From Streptomyces sulfonofaciens (GTDB taxonomy: Bacteria > Actinomycetota > Actinomycetes > Streptomycetales > Streptomycetaceae), in assembly GCF_014656295.1 (NCBI RefSeq), contig NZ_BNCD01000003.1, positions 1 through 64,000 of the forward strand: DNA of 64,000 nt, in the 5' to 3' direction. The notes beneath the pieces were generated by a model. The model did not search any database. It was not told where the DNA came from and saw nothing but the letters and a program-made list of their open reading frames with translations. This document shows, in pieces, positions 41,542-50,554 of the stretch; position 1 is the stretch's first letter; each line of letters opens with the position of its first letter. The translations under genes and the position numbers were made by a program.

Positions 41542-42666
41542 TTACGAGACCGGTAGCGCGGTCCACTGCTGGTTGGCGCCGCCGCTGCAGTCCCACAGGA
41601 CTAGCTGCGTACCGTCGGCGGTGGACGAGTTGGGATCGTCGAGGCAGCGGCCGGAGACCGGGTTGCGGTAGCCGCTGTTGTAGGCCAGCCATTGCTGGTT
41701 GGTGCCGCCGTTGCAGTCCCAGATCTCGATCTTGGTGCCGTTGGCGGTGCCGCGGCCGGTGGCGTCGAGGCACTTGCCGAGCGCCCGCAGGGTGCCGTCG
41801 GAGCGCGCGGACCACTGCTGCCCGGTGGAACCGTTGCAGGTCCAGATCTGCGCGGCGGTACCGTTGGCGTTGCTGCCGCCGTTGACGTCCAGGCACTTCC
41901 CCGCGATGCCGGAGCGCACCTGCCCGCCACCCACGGAGACCGGCGGCTTGATCCAGCCGGCGGCGTCCGCGGCCTGGACACCTGCGTCGAATGCCGCCGC
42001 CATCTTGCTGAAGCCGTTGTCGTTGGGGTGCAGCGAGTCGGACAGGTCCGCGGTGGTCAGGGCACTCATGTCGACCAGGCGGACGTGTTTGCCGGCCGCC
42101 TGCTCGGCCTGGACGATGCCGGGCAGCTTGGCGTTGAACGCGGGCCGGTTGGCCTCCTCCGTACCGCTGGTGGAGATGAGCACGGTGCCGACGAGGACGG
42201 TCGCGTCGGGTGCGGCGTTGGTGATCTGGTCGATCAGCGCACGCATCCGGTCAGCGGCGGTCGGGATCTGGTAGTTGCCGTTCAGATCGTTGGTGCCGAT
42301 CTCCAGCGTGACGACATTCGGCCGGAAGCGGGCCAGCACGGAGTCCGCGATGCCGGCTATCTGGTCGATCCGCCAGCCGCTGTGGCCCTCGTTGTCCGGG
42401 TCGGACATGGTGCCGTTGCGGCCCGAGCCGACGAAGTCCTGGGTGTGCCCCTCGGCGGCCAGCCGGTTCCACAGAAAGCTCCGGTAGCTGTTCCCGGACG
42501 CACTGCCGACGCCCCAGGTGATCGAGTCGCCCAACGGCATCAGCCGCAGGGTGGCGGGCGCGGCGGCGGACGCCGAGGTGCCGGTGGCGGCCGCCGCGGG
42601 CCATGCCGCGCCCGTACCGAGCGCGGCCGACAGCACCGCGACCAAGGCTGCCAAGAGCTTCTTCAT
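41542..42666 (-). CDS. Secreted SGNH (CE3-like) esterase with CBM13
   Basis: Exported SGNH-fold esterase of 374 residues. After the signal (KKLLAALVAVLSAALGTGAA) come block I LMPLGDSITWGVG (Ser), a Gly block VGSGRNGTM, block III LEIGTNDLNG (Asn) and block V SDSLHPNDNGF (Asp/His). This resembles CE3 acetyl-xylan esterases. A CBM13 with three QxW repeats (GQQW, NQQW, NQQW) forms the last 130 residues. It probably deacetylates xylan or pectic polymers alongside the xylanase gene 34 bases downstream. The start follows GAGGAAAC. Confidence 0.88.
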   Translation of the reverse strand: MKKLLAALVAVLSAALGTGAAWPAAAATGTSASAAAPATLRLMPLGDSITWGVGSASGNSYRSFLWNRLAAEGHTQDFVGSGRNGTMSDPDNEGHSGWRIDQIAGIADSVLARFRPNVVTLEIGTNDLNGNYQIPTAADRMRALIDQITNAAPDATVLVGTVLISTSGTEEANRPAFNAKLPGIVQAEQAAGKHVRLVDMSALTTADLSDSLHPNDNGFSKMAAAFDAGVQAADAAGWIKPPVSVGGGQVRSGIAGKCLDVNGGSNANGTAAQIWTCNGSTGQQWSARSDGTLRALGKCLDATGRGTANGTKIEIWDCNGGTNQQWLAYNSGYRNPVSGRCLDDPNSSTADGTQLVLWDCSGGANQQWTALPVS

Positions 42667-42712
42667 CTGTTTCCTCACTGGTGCGGGACGGCGGGCGTAG
42701 GGAACGAGCCGG

Positions 42713-45157
42713 TCAGCGCGGAGTGAAGTCCTGGTTGGAGCCGGCGGCGTTCTTGCACGGCCATTGGTCGAGTTGCTGGCCGGTGTTGCTGCCGCCGCCG
42801 TACACGTCCAGGCACAAGCCGCTGTTCTGGTTCTGGAAGGAGTACGAGCCGTCGGACTGCTGCACCGGCAGCCACAGGCAGCCGGTCGCACCGTTCGCGG
42901 CCTGCTGCACGACGTCGGGCGTACCGGCGGCGGTGGCATCGCCGGACACCGCCACGACCAGCCCGGAGTTCTGCGCCTGAAGCCGGCCGTAGCCGCCTGA
43001 GGCCGGCACGAACTGGAACTGCTGGTTGGCCTGCCCGTTGCAGGTCCACTGGTCGATCTTGGCGCCCGGACTGCCGGAGTTGCCGTACACGTCCAGGCAC
43101 AGGTTGTTGCTGCCGATCACCAGCCGGTGGTAGCCGGTGGGGAAGCCGCCGCCTGTGGACTGGACGCCGGCCTGCTGGATGACGTCCTTGGTGCCCTGCG
43201 GCCAGTTGGTGCCGCTGACCTGGACGTTTCCGGTGAGGACGGTGTTGTGCGGCGGACCGGTTGCCACGTAGGTGTTGCCGCCGTTGTACCAGTTGCCGGA
43301 GAAGGTGCTGTCGTCCGTGTGGTTGTTCGCGTTGGCGTTGGTCAGCGCCCGGTTGCCCGCGTCCTGCACCAGGTTGTGGGACACCGTCAGATAGCGGGCG
43401 CCCTCGTCGAGGTACGGCGCGGTGGTGTGGTTGTTGTCGTACATGTAGTTGTCGGAGATCACCGCGCCGGGGTTCGCGGACAGGGCGTAGATGCTGCCGC
43501 CGTCGAACATCGCGTTCTTGGTGTCGTGGATCAGGTTGTGGGAGACGGTGGTGTTCTTCAGCGTCGTGGGAGTGCTGTGGACGGGCTGGTGGTCGTACGT
43601 GCCGCGGTTGACGTAGTCCTGGCTGCCGCCCGGGTCGTTGACGCCCCAGCCCCAGCCGATGTCGATCCCGTCGTACGGGAGGTGGTCCACCTGGTTGTGG
43701 GTGATCGTCGCGTTCGTGACGTAGGTGGACAGGATCCCGGCGGTCTCCTTGTAGTCGGTGCCCACCCCGCTGACCTTGTTGTTGCTGATGGTGATGTTCT
43801 GGTTGGTCATCCGCGCATCGCTGGGGTGGTGAGCGTCCGGCCGGATCCCGCCGACCTGGATGCCGCTCCCGGCGAGGTCGGTGAATGTGTTGCCGGTGAC
43901 GGTGACGCCGCTGGCGCCGAGTCCCGTGCCGGAGGCCGTGGCGGCGGCGTCGTTGCCCACGCCGATACCGGCCTGCCCGAGTTCGGAGAAGGTGTTGCCG
44001 GAGAACGTGATGCCGCTGGCGGCGGAGACCTGGACGGCCGCGGGCATCTGCGCCCAGTGGTTGCGGGTGGCCTCGAACTGCGTGCACCCCGACTTGCAAC
44101 TGGTCGGCCAGTTCGCGGGCATCGGGTACGCGCCGGTTAGGTAAGCGCCGCTCTGCTGGTCCGCGTAGCCGTCGGAGCCGCTCGGGCCGAGCCAGGAGGT
44201 ACCGGTGAAGTGGATGCCGCTGAAGTGGAGATCGGCCGCCGGCGAGCTGTAGCGCCCGCTGACGCCGAGGAGGCTCTGCAGCCGGGGCATTTCGACGTCG
44301 AGGCTGTTCGGGTTCTGCCCCGACGGGGCCCGGTAGTACAGGTCGCCGGTGGACGCGTTGAGGTACCACTGCCCGGCCTGCTTCAGGAACGCGTAGTTGT
44401 TCTCCAGGTACGTCGTCCCGCCGGCGAACGGTGCGTTGATGGTGTCGTAGCCCCAGGAGTTGTTGTTCCACGCGGGCTGCTGCATCGTGATGGTCCGGCC
44501 GCTGATCGACTGGACCGGCGCGTAGCGGTCGGTGAAGGAGTCGACGCTCTCGACTTCCATGTGGCTCTGGTCCGAGAGGCCCCACAGGTAGTCGAGCGAG
44601 GAGTCGGTGAAGGTCAGGCCGGTCTGGGTGAAGGTGAAGGCGGAGCGGGACACCTGGATCGCCGCCCGAGGTGCCTCCTTGCCGTTCACGTACGACTGGC
44701 GCGTGTGCACGCCGGTGCCGACGTGCACCGACCAGATGTTGTTCGTCTGATCCTGTTCCTGCCAGCCGGTGACCTGCTGGGCGCCGGTCACGACCGGCTG
44801 CTGCCCAAAGGCGGCCTGGTAGGTGATGGTGTGGCCGTTCTGGCCGCCGTCGCCGGCTCCGAAGGCCAGCGGCTCGGACAGCCGGTAGGTGCCGCCTGCC
44901 AGGTAGACCACGACGTCCGCGTCGGCCGAGAGCTGGTGCGCGGGCTGCTGCGCCTGCTCGATGGTCGCGAACGGCTGCTGGGCGCTGCCGTTGCCACCGG
45001 GAGCCGCACCCGGCGCCACGTACAGGGCGGCGGTGGCCGCCTGGTCTGCGGCCGGTGCGGCGCTCGCGGTCCCGACCGTGGCCACGCTGCCGGCCAGCAA
45101 GGCGAGCAGCCCCGCGGGGGTGGCCCAGCGGGCCCGGAACGGTACTGGTCTGGACAT
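42713..45157 (-). CDS. Secreted right-handed beta-helix protein with CBM13
   Basis: Exported protein of 814 residues. A Sec signal is followed by LYVAPGAAPGGNGSAQQPFA near residue 45, the usual opening of right-handed parallel beta-helix carbohydrate enzymes. Repeated coils follow, rich in Asn and Gly (NITISNNKVSG, ATITHNQVDHLPYDGIDIGW, TVSHNLIHDTKNAMFDGGSI). The fold is shared by GH120, GH141 and polysaccharide lyases; the family is undecided. The last 115 residues are a ricin-B lectin (NQQFQFVPASGGYGRLQAQN) nearly identical in style to that of the GH39-like enzyme. GGAGGG precedes the ATG. It is the second gene of its operon. Confidence 0.82.
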   Translation of the reverse strand: MSRPVPFRARWATPAGLLALLAGSVATVGTASAAPAADQAATAALYVAPGAAPGGNGSAQQPFATIEQAQQPAHQLSADADVVVYLAGGTYRLSEPLAFGAGDGGQNGHTITYQAAFGQQPVVTGAQQVTGWQEQDQTNNIWSVHVGTGVHTRQSYVNGKEAPRAAIQVSRSAFTFTQTGLTFTDSSLDYLWGLSDQSHMEVESVDSFTDRYAPVQSISGRTITMQQPAWNNNSWGYDTINAPFAGGTTYLENNYAFLKQAGQWYLNASTGDLYYRAPSGQNPNSLDVEMPRLQSLLGVSGRYSSPAADLHFSGIHFTGTSWLGPSGSDGYADQQSGAYLTGAYPMPANWPTSCKSGCTQFEATRNHWAQMPAAVQVSAASGITFSGNTFSELGQAGIGVGNDAAATASGTGLGASGVTVTGNTFTDLAGSGIQVGGIRPDAHHPSDARMTNQNITISNNKVSGVGTDYKETAGILSTYVTNATITHNQVDHLPYDGIDIGWGWGVNDPGGSQDYVNRGTYDHQPVHSTPTTLKNTTVSHNLIHDTKNAMFDGGSIYALSANPGAVISDNYMYDNNHTTAPYLDEGARYLTVSHNLVQDAGNRALTNANANNHTDDSTFSGNWYNGGNTYVATGPPHNTVLTGNVQVSGTNWPQGTKDVIQQAGVQSTGGGFPTGYHRLVIGSNNLCLDVYGNSGSPGAKIDQWTCNGQANQQFQFVPASGGYGRLQAQNSGLVVAVSGDATAAGTPDVVQQAANGATGCLWLPVQQSDGSYSFQNQNSGLCLDVYGGGSNTGQQLDQWPCKNAAGSNQDFTPR

Positions 45158-45231
45158 GTCATCCCTCCGGCGGCATCGGGGCCGTGTGGCGCCCCAGTGG
45201 CGAAGCCACCGGGGGCCGGAGCGGGGTCAGG

Positions 45232-46827
45232 TCAGCCGAGGTTCCACTGCTGGTTGGAGCCGCCGTTGCAGGTCCAGAGTTCGACCAGGGCGCCGTTGGC
45301 GGTGGAGGCGCCGGTGACATCGAGGCAGAGCCCGGACTGGGTGCCGGTGATCGTGCCGTTGGAGTTCAGTTGCCACTGCTGGTTGGCGCCGCCGTTGCAT
45401 GGCCAGGTCTCCACCTTGGTGCCGGCGGAGGTCTGGTTGTTGTACGCGTCCAGGCACATCTGGCTGCTGCCGCTGTAGACGGTAAGTTGGTTGGAGGACG
45501 TGCGGGTCCAGGTCTGGTTGGCGGAGCCGCTACAGTCCCAGATCTGCGGCTGTGTGCCGGCCGTGGTGGACGAGTTCGGCACGTCGAGGCACTTGCCCGC
45601 GCCCACCGCGTGCAGCGCGCCGGTGCTCGTCCCGCCGGACGCATTGCTGTATCCGGCCGCGGTGATGTTGGCCTGAACCGCGTTCTCGGTGGCGTCCGAC
45701 GGGTAGCCGGAGGTCATCACGCCCTCGTAGAAGGTGCCTTGGGCGCCCTTGCTGTTGTCGCCACCGATGCCCAGGATGATGGCGCCCTGCTTCCGCATCG
45801 GGTTGTAGCCCGCGACGTTGGGACGTGGTCCGTCGTAGAAGGTGGACAGTCCGCCGGACTGCGCGTTGCCCCCACGGATCGCCCAGTGGTTCGGGCCGCC
45901 CTTGATGATGGCGGTCGTATACCGGTGGTTGATGGTCGGGTCGCCCGCGTTGTAGTGCTGGTTCACCCCGGAGAACAGGCCGTTCTCCAGGTCGGCCATG
46001 ATCCAGGGGCCGTTGCCCGCACCGTAGCCCCAGACCTTGATGTTGCCGAAGTAGATGGCCTCCATGGTGCCGTTGCCGTCGTCGTTGTTGGACGTCTCGG
46101 CGTTGCCGTAGTCGAAGCAGCAGCCGCCGTTGTAGTGCGTGCCGTCGAAGATCGCGTACATGCCTTCGGGGTTGTCCCCGGTCGCGATGCCGTTCGTGTG
46201 GTTGTTGCGGTACCCCGTGCCGGGCGCCACGAAGACGCCGTAGGCCTTGTGACCGCCCACCGTGGTGGGCGCGGCGGTCGCGTTCGCGAGGTTGTCGGGA
46301 CCGCCGGCGGCACCGCCGCCGGGCGCCTGGGTGAGATGGTTGCCGCGACCGGACTGGTCGTAGAGGACCGTGATCAGACAGGTCGTCCCCGCGCAGAACG
46401 AGTCCTGGGCGGCGGCGTCGGCGTACCCGCCCGCACTCAGAACGCCGATATCCCGGGTGGTGTTGTCCGAGGCACGCCGGACCTGGTAGAGCGGCCCGTT
46501 GTACGAGGCGTACAACGCCCGCGTCGTACTGTGCGCCGCCACACAGGGCGTACCGCCCGCCGCGTAGAGATCACACGGCCCGGACGTGGCGGCCCCGGCC
46601 GTCTCCGCCGTGGCCGTGGCACCGGCCAGCGCGCCGACGACGAGCACGGTCGCGGCTCCCGCCCGGGCGAACGTTCTCGGCAGGGAGCGATGGGAGCGCT
46701 CCCATTGTCGTACAGGTGCCTGATCCGGCACATTTTCCGGCCTGCCGCGGCGCCGTAGCGCCGCGAGCAGCCGTTGGACGCCACCGCGCCCGGACAGCAG
46801 GTGGCGTCTCGTACGTGTGGTTCCCAT
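45232..46827 (-). CDS. Secreted GH54 alpha-L-arabinofuranosidase with C-terminal CBM13 (operon leader)
   Basis: Exported arabinofuranosidase of 531 residues. The ATG at 46827 is supported by GGGAGATCAG just upstream, but gives an unusually long basic N-terminus (about 55 residues) before the hydrophobic signal core AATVLVVGALAGATATAETA. The GH54 domain starts GPCDLYAAGGTPCVAAHSTT near residue 85, with nucleophile Glu in CCFDYGNAETSNND and acid Asp in IILGIGGDNS. A short Ser/Gly linker leads to CBM13 (NQTW, NQQW, NQQW). A perfect CebR-type palindrome lies inside the early coding region. It heads the operon with the beta-helix, SGNH and GH10 genes and is divergent from lacI. Confidence 0.88.
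   Translation of the reverse strand: MGTTRTRRHLLSGRGGVQRLLAALRRRGRPENVPDQAPVRQWERSHRSLPRTFARAGAATVLVVGALAGATATAETAGAATSGPCDLYAAGGTPCVAAHSTTRALYASYNGPLYQVRRASDNTTRDIGVLSAGGYADAAAQDSFCAGTTCLITVLYDQSGRGNHLTQAPGGGAAGGPDNLANATAAPTTVGGHKAYGVFVAPGTGYRNNHTNGIATGDNPEGMYAIFDGTHYNGGCCFDYGNAETSNNDDGNGTMEAIYFGNIKVWGYGAGNGPWIMADLENGLFSGVNQHYNAGDPTINHRYTTAIIKGGPNHWAIRGGNAQSGGLSTFYDGPRPNVAGYNPMRKQGAIILGIGGDNSKGAQGTFYEGVMTSGYPSDATENAVQANITAAGYSNASGGTSTGALHAVGAGKCLDVPNSSTTAGTQPQIWDCSGSANQTWTRTSSNQLTVYSGSSQMCLDAYNNQTSAGTKVETWPCNGGANQQWQLNSNGTITGTQSGLCLDVTGASTANGALVELWTCNGGSNQQWNLG
46691..46704. promoter_or_regulatory. Perfect CebR-type operator TGGGAGCGCTCCCA inside a GH54 gene
   Basis: The 14-base palindrome TGGGAGCGCTCCCA equals the published consensus of the cellulose-utilisation repressor CebR (LacI family) of Streptomyces. 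It lies about 125-137 bases inside the coding sequence that starts at 46827, so it would act as an intragenic operator or roadblock, unless an alternative transcript starts further upstream. Confidence 0.65.
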
Positions 46828-47871
46828 CTGATCTCCCTACCGTGCCGGCGTAACCCAGTCCGGGTTTCGCAGGTGGCGCTGACATATGCGGATGCGCTTG
46901 CACGTGCCGTTCGTGCAGTGAGATTGCAGAAAGGTTTCGGGGGGAGACGGTGCTCCCGATTCCAGGAGGCTGTCAAGGGTGCGGAACCTTCTTCCACGAC
47001 TCTTGTCGCGGAATCGATTCGATGGCCGGATCCTGCCGATCGGCCATCGACCGGCGCGCTTGAGCACGTTCGGCGAGGCGGCGGCCAACTGGTGGTGCGC
47101 CTCCCGCGCGCGCGGCGCGGCGGATCGCGTGGGTTCGCCCGACGGCCGGGCCCGGATCACCCGGGCGACCCACCGCCACGTCACTGAACAGGGACGCAGC
47201 CACCGAACCCCGGGTGATGAGGGGCCGGTGCGATGGCACGGGCAGAAGCGGCGGGCCCCGGCCCGTGCGTCGGAGCCGCCCTGGTCTTGTGGCACGCCAT
47301 TGACCCCACCCCCCGCCGGTCATAGCATCCCGTCGAAGCGCTTGCATGGAATCGATTCGCTGTGTATTCGCCAACTGCCCTCCCGCAACGCGTGAGACGC
47401 GGAACGCGTGTCTGTGCCCGGCAGCCCGGCGCAGTTCCCCGCGTACTCATGACACTCGGGCATCCTTCGGCCGCCCTGGCCCACGGCGCGCAGGCCATCC
47501 GCCTGGCACCAGGGCGCTCGTCCGGCACCACCCATGACGAGTCCATCGGGGGTGGCTGCGCCGTCGTATGCACGGCCCGCCGCCGCGGACTCATCACCCT
47601 TGCGCCGCACGCCCACAGCGAAGTGGCGCCGAAGCCGAGGAAGACGCGATGAGACGAGACCCGGCCGCTCGGCCACGGCCGCCATGACTCCATCGACAAC
47701 GGCGATCATGCTGACGGCACCGGCACGAGGCGAGGCGGGCACCTCGCCGGCAGTTGGATCGGCGACGGACTCCGCGACGGCTCCGCCCCTCCCCGCCACT
47801 CCATGCCCCGCCGGCGAACCGATTCGCGCGAGGTACCCTTCCGGCCGGCCGGCAGGTTCTTGGGGAGTCGC
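46828..47871. promoter_or_regulatory. Divergent control region between the GH54 operon and lacI
   Basis: About 1 kb with no convincing gene. It contains two identical palindromes GAATCGATTC at 47011-47020 and 47349-47358, the second within GCGCTTGCATGGAATCGATTCGC. A third, imperfect copy GAACCGATTC at 47816-47825 lies about 47 bases before the lacI start. LacI-family operators typically have such a central CG. The sites probably bind the adjacent LacI regulator, giving control of the GH54 operon and autoregulation. Confidence 0.6.
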
Positions 47872-48915
47872 ATGAACATAGGGGAGATCGCCCGGCGCGC
47901 CGGCGTGTCACGTAGCACTGTGTCGTATGCGCTCAGCGGCAAGCGGCACGTCGCGCCCAGCACCCGCAGACGGATCCAGGACGTCATCGACGAATTGGGA
48001 TATCGCCCCAACGCGGCGGCGAGGGCTCTCAAGGAGGGCCGGACCCGGACGATCGGTCTCGTGATCCCACCGGCCGGCAACCGGCTCACGCACATGCAAC
48101 TGGACTTCGTCGCCAGCGTGGTCGACGCCGCCGCCCGGGTGGACCTGGACGTGCTGCTGTCCTCCTCCGGCGGGGATCACGACCGTTCCTTCGAGCGCCT
48201 GGTCTCGGAGTACCGGGTGGACGGCGTGATTCTGATGGAGATCCGCCTGGAGGACCCTCGCGTGGGCCGCCTGCAGAAGGCCGGGCTGCCCTTCGTCGGT
48301 ATCGGGCACACAGCCGGCGACCAGCAGATGCCCTGGATCGACGTCGACTACGCCGGCTTGATCCAGCACTGCGTGCGGCACCTCGCCGATCTGGGGCACC
48401 GCCGGGTGGCTCTGGTCACCCGTTCCCCGGAACTCATCGCGGCCGGCTACGGCCCCGCGCGCAGGGCCAGGGAGGGCTTCGAGACGGCTCTGACCGAACG
48501 CGGTCTCGACGGCATCGAAGTGCCTTGCGGGGACGATGCCCGCTCCGGCCAGGAATGCGTCGAGGCGCTTCTGCGCAGCCATCCGGACCTCACCGCGGTC
48601 ACCACCATCAACGAGGCCGCCCTGCCCGGCATCCAGCGTGCGCTGGCGGACACAGGCCTCGAAGTGCCGTACGACTTCTCCATCACCGGAGTGGCGGCCA
48701 GGACATGGGCCGAGGACTTCCGTCCGCCGCTCACGGCGGCGGACGTACCGGCCCAGGAGATGGGCGAGAAGGCCGTTTCCCTGCTGGTGGAACGTATCGC
48801 CTCACCGGACACTCCGCCTCGGCACATCCTGTTGACGCCCCCGATCTCACTGCGCTCCAGCACAGCCGCGGCACCCACCCCCTGGCCGTCGCGAGTCGAT
48901 CGCGCGGCGCACTGA
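47872..48915 (+). CDS. LacI family transcriptional regulator of the CAZyme locus
   Basis: LacI/GalR-type repressor of 347 residues. The HTH and hinge read MNIGEIARRAGVSRSTVSYA, then GKRHVAPSTRRRIQDVIDEL and GYRPNAAARALKEGRT. The periplasmic-binding-like ligand domain includes TIGLVIPP, YRVDGVILMEIR, VDYAGLIQHCVRHLADLGHR and ITGVAARTWAEDF. The ATG at 47872 follows TTGGGGAG. It is the only regulator in segment B and faces the GH54-led operon across 1 kb with three GAATCGATTC-type sites, so it probably senses a sugar released from the target polysaccharide. No transporter gene lies nearby, so inducer uptake must rely on systems elsewhere. Confidence 0.9.
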   Translation: MNIGEIARRAGVSRSTVSYALSGKRHVAPSTRRRIQDVIDELGYRPNAAARALKEGRTRTIGLVIPPAGNRLTHMQLDFVASVVDAAARVDLDVLLSSSGGDHDRSFERLVSEYRVDGVILMEIRLEDPRVGRLQKAGLPFVGIGHTAGDQQMPWIDVDYAGLIQHCVRHLADLGHRRVALVTRSPELIAAGYGPARRAREGFETALTERGLDGIEVPCGDDARSGQECVEALLRSHPDLTAVTTINEAALPGIQRALADTGLEVPYDFSITGVAARTWAEDFRPPLTAADVPAQEMGEKAVSLLVERIASPDTPPRHILLTPPISLRSSTAAAPTPWPSRVDRAAH

Positions 48916-48985
48916 CGCACTGAGCTTGTCTTTTACCTCCGTGCGCTTGGGTGTGCGGCGCGCCTCCGTAGGGTGCGGTGTTTGA

Positions 48986-49120
48986 TCAAGCGGAAGGGGA
49001 GAGCTGTTCGCGCACCCATTCGGGATCGAGGTTGGTGTGTGGCCGGCCCGCCACGACGACGGTCTGCACGATCTCGTTGCCGTCGTCCTGAGACGATCGC
49101 CCGGAAAACTGCGCTTGCGC
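48986..49120 (-). pseudogene. Unidentified C-terminal protein fragment
   Basis: The minus-strand frame reads DDGNEIVQTVVVAGRPHTNL followed by DPEWVREQLSPSA and stop. It looks like the natural C-terminus of a real protein, but I cannot name the family. There is no start, and the 5' side runs into the half-tRNA, so it is a remnant. Confidence 0.35.
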
Positions 49121-49126
49121 AGGTCA

Positions 49127-49169
49127 GCCCCCGTAGCTCAGTGGATGGAGCAGGCGCCTTCCAAACACC
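49127..49169 (+). pseudogene. 5' half of a tRNA gene (Arg- or Gly-like)
   Basis: GCCCCCGTAGCTCAGTGGAT begins a canonical tRNA: a 7-base acceptor strand, TA, then a D-arm GCTC...GAGC, followed by GGCGC-CTTCCAA, which forms the 5' side and loop of the anticodon arm (anticodon TCC as read). The 3' anticodon strand (ACACC) is mismatched, and no variable loop, T-arm or 3' acceptor strand follows. The body resembles actinomycete tRNA-Arg. The break coincides with the start of the direct repeat, so this is probably a recombination scar at a tRNA attachment site. Confidence 0.65.
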
Positions 49170-49537
49170 TGCTCCACCACCTCGACGCCGTTGCTCCCGT
49201 CCACGCCAGGAGGCTGGACGTACCGGCCCGCGCCGCCCCTGGCACGTCCCACGGCCTTCCCCTGGACGATCCTGCTCGTCAACGTCACCGGCTGCGCGCC
49301 GGCCTCGACAGGAGGGGCTCTCGCCGGCTAAGCCGCCGCCGGCCCTCGCCGGGCAGGGCTGTTCGCCACCTCAGTCTTCGTCGTCTCCCCCAGTCGCAAG
49401 GATGTGGTGGATGTCGTCCAGCGCGTCCTCCGACAGGACCGGAGCCCGTGACAGTCAGTAAGCAATCCGATCACCGTTCGCCATAGGTGCAGGTCACCAC
49501 CCCAAGTCGAAGTACCATCGTCGTCAAAGAGGAGAGT
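49165..49537 (+). repeat. Direct repeat, right copy (right island end)
   Basis: About 373 bases matching 26859-27188, with about 48 bases not present in the left copy. It ends GAGAGT, whose last GT is the first two bases of the resumed zinc-ribbon codon GTG, so the repeat end is also the island end. Confidence 0.8.
49371..49484 (-). pseudogene. Broken copy of the 37-residue repeat-borne gene
   Basis: Same start and stop positions as the intact gene in the left repeat. Codons read MANGDRIAY, then TGA at codon 10 where the other copy has TGG (Trp), then LSRAPVLSEDALDDIHHILA and TGGDDED. The nonsense change and clustered substitutions around codons 6-10 indicate loss of function. Confidence 0.6.
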
Positions 49538-49703
49538 GCACGTCTTCGACTGCTTCGCCTGCGCCATCCACCGCATGGCGCCCCTGTGCGAGTACTGCCG
49601 GGTGCCGATCATCGGGCAGGGCGTGGAGGTGGACGGCCGCGGGTACTGCGGGGCCCACTGCTCGCGGGCCGAGGGCCGGGCGGGGATCATCGACAGGGCC
49701 TGA
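49536..49703 (+). pseudogene. 3' portion of the split zinc-ribbon protein gene (right island junction)
   Basis: From the GTG at 49536 the frame reads VHVFDCFACAIHRMAPLCEY, then GVEVDGRGYCGAHCSRAEGR and AGIIDRA with stop. It contains six cysteines in CxxC and CxxxC spacing and two histidines, as in a zinc-ribbon protein. It continues exactly the frame and sense of the fragment at 1523-1591. The ancestral 77-residue gene probably preceded SURF1 in an operon, with 47 bases between. If transcribed from the island, the C-terminal part could still be translated from an internal start such as the ATG at His-Arg-Met, but the first zinc knuckle would be missing. Confidence 0.85.
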
Positions 49704-49750
49704 GGGCCCCTGACCGCGGCTGCCCGGGGCCGCGGGGGTACCGTCATGGG

Positions 49751-50554
49751 GTGTACCGCTTCCTGTTGTCCCGGCAGTGGGTGATCCTCACCCTCATCGC
49801 GCTCGTGCTGATCCCGGTGATGATCCGGCTGGGCTTCTGGCAGTTGCACCGGCACGAGCACCGCGTCGCGCAGAACAAGCTGATCGCCGACGCGCTGGCC
49901 GGACCACCGGTCCCTGCGGAACGGCTGACCTCTCCCGGGCATGCGGTGGCGCACTCCGAGCTGTACCGCCGGGTGACGGCGACGGGCACCTTCGACACCG
50001 GCCACGAGGTGGTCGTACGGCGCCGGACGAACGCCGACGAGCAGGTCGGTTTCCATGTGCTGACCCCCCTGGACCTCAGGGACGGGCGGGTGCTGATGGT
50101 CAACCGCGGCTGGATCCCGGCGAACGGCGCGCAGACCGCGTTCCCGAGGATCCCGGCGCCCGCGCACGGCGAGGTCACGGTCACGGGGCGGCTGATGGCC
50201 GACGAGACCACCGCGGAGAGCGGGATCAAGGACGTCAAGGGACTGCCGCCGCGGCAGGTCATGCTGATCAACAGCCGGCAGCAGGCGGAGCGGCTGGGGC
50301 GCCCGGTGCTCGGCGGCTACGTGGAGGAGGTCTCCCCGGCGCCGAAGGGCGGGTCGCCGGAGCTGATCCCCGAACCCGATCACAGCAGCATCGGGCCGCA
50401 CATGGCGTACGCCGTGCAGTGGTGGCTCTTCTCGGCCGGGGTGCCGGTGGGGTGGATCGTGCTGGCCCGCCGTGAACGCCGTGACCGCGAGGAGCGGGCG
50501 GCCGCGCAGGCGCGGGCGGCGGCCGCGGCGGACCTGGCCGATGTGACGTCCTGA
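49751..50554 (+). CDS. SURF1 family protein
   Basis: Membrane protein of 267 residues involved in cytochrome c oxidase assembly. One N-terminal transmembrane helix (WVILTLIALVLIPVMIRLGF) leads into the SURF1 signature WQLHRHEHRVAQN, then a periplasmic-side domain with VLMVNRGWIPANG and a C-terminal helix (HMAYAVQWWLFSAGVPVGWI). The GTG start at 49751 begins VYRFLLSRQWV; an ATG five bases upstream is out of frame. It lies just after the split zinc-ribbon gene, so its transcription may have been altered by the island. Confidence 0.9.
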   Translation: MYRFLLSRQWVILTLIALVLIPVMIRLGFWQLHRHEHRVAQNKLIADALAGPPVPAERLTSPGHAVAHSELYRRVTATGTFDTGHEVVVRRRTNADEQVGFHVLTPLDLRDGRVLMVNRGWIPANGAQTAFPRIPAPAHGEVTVTGRLMADETTAESGIKDVKGLPPRQVMLINSRQQAERLGRPVLGGYVEEVSPAPKGGSPELIPEPDHSSIGPHMAYAVQWWLFSAGVPVGWIVLARRERRDREERAAAQARAAAAADLADVTS

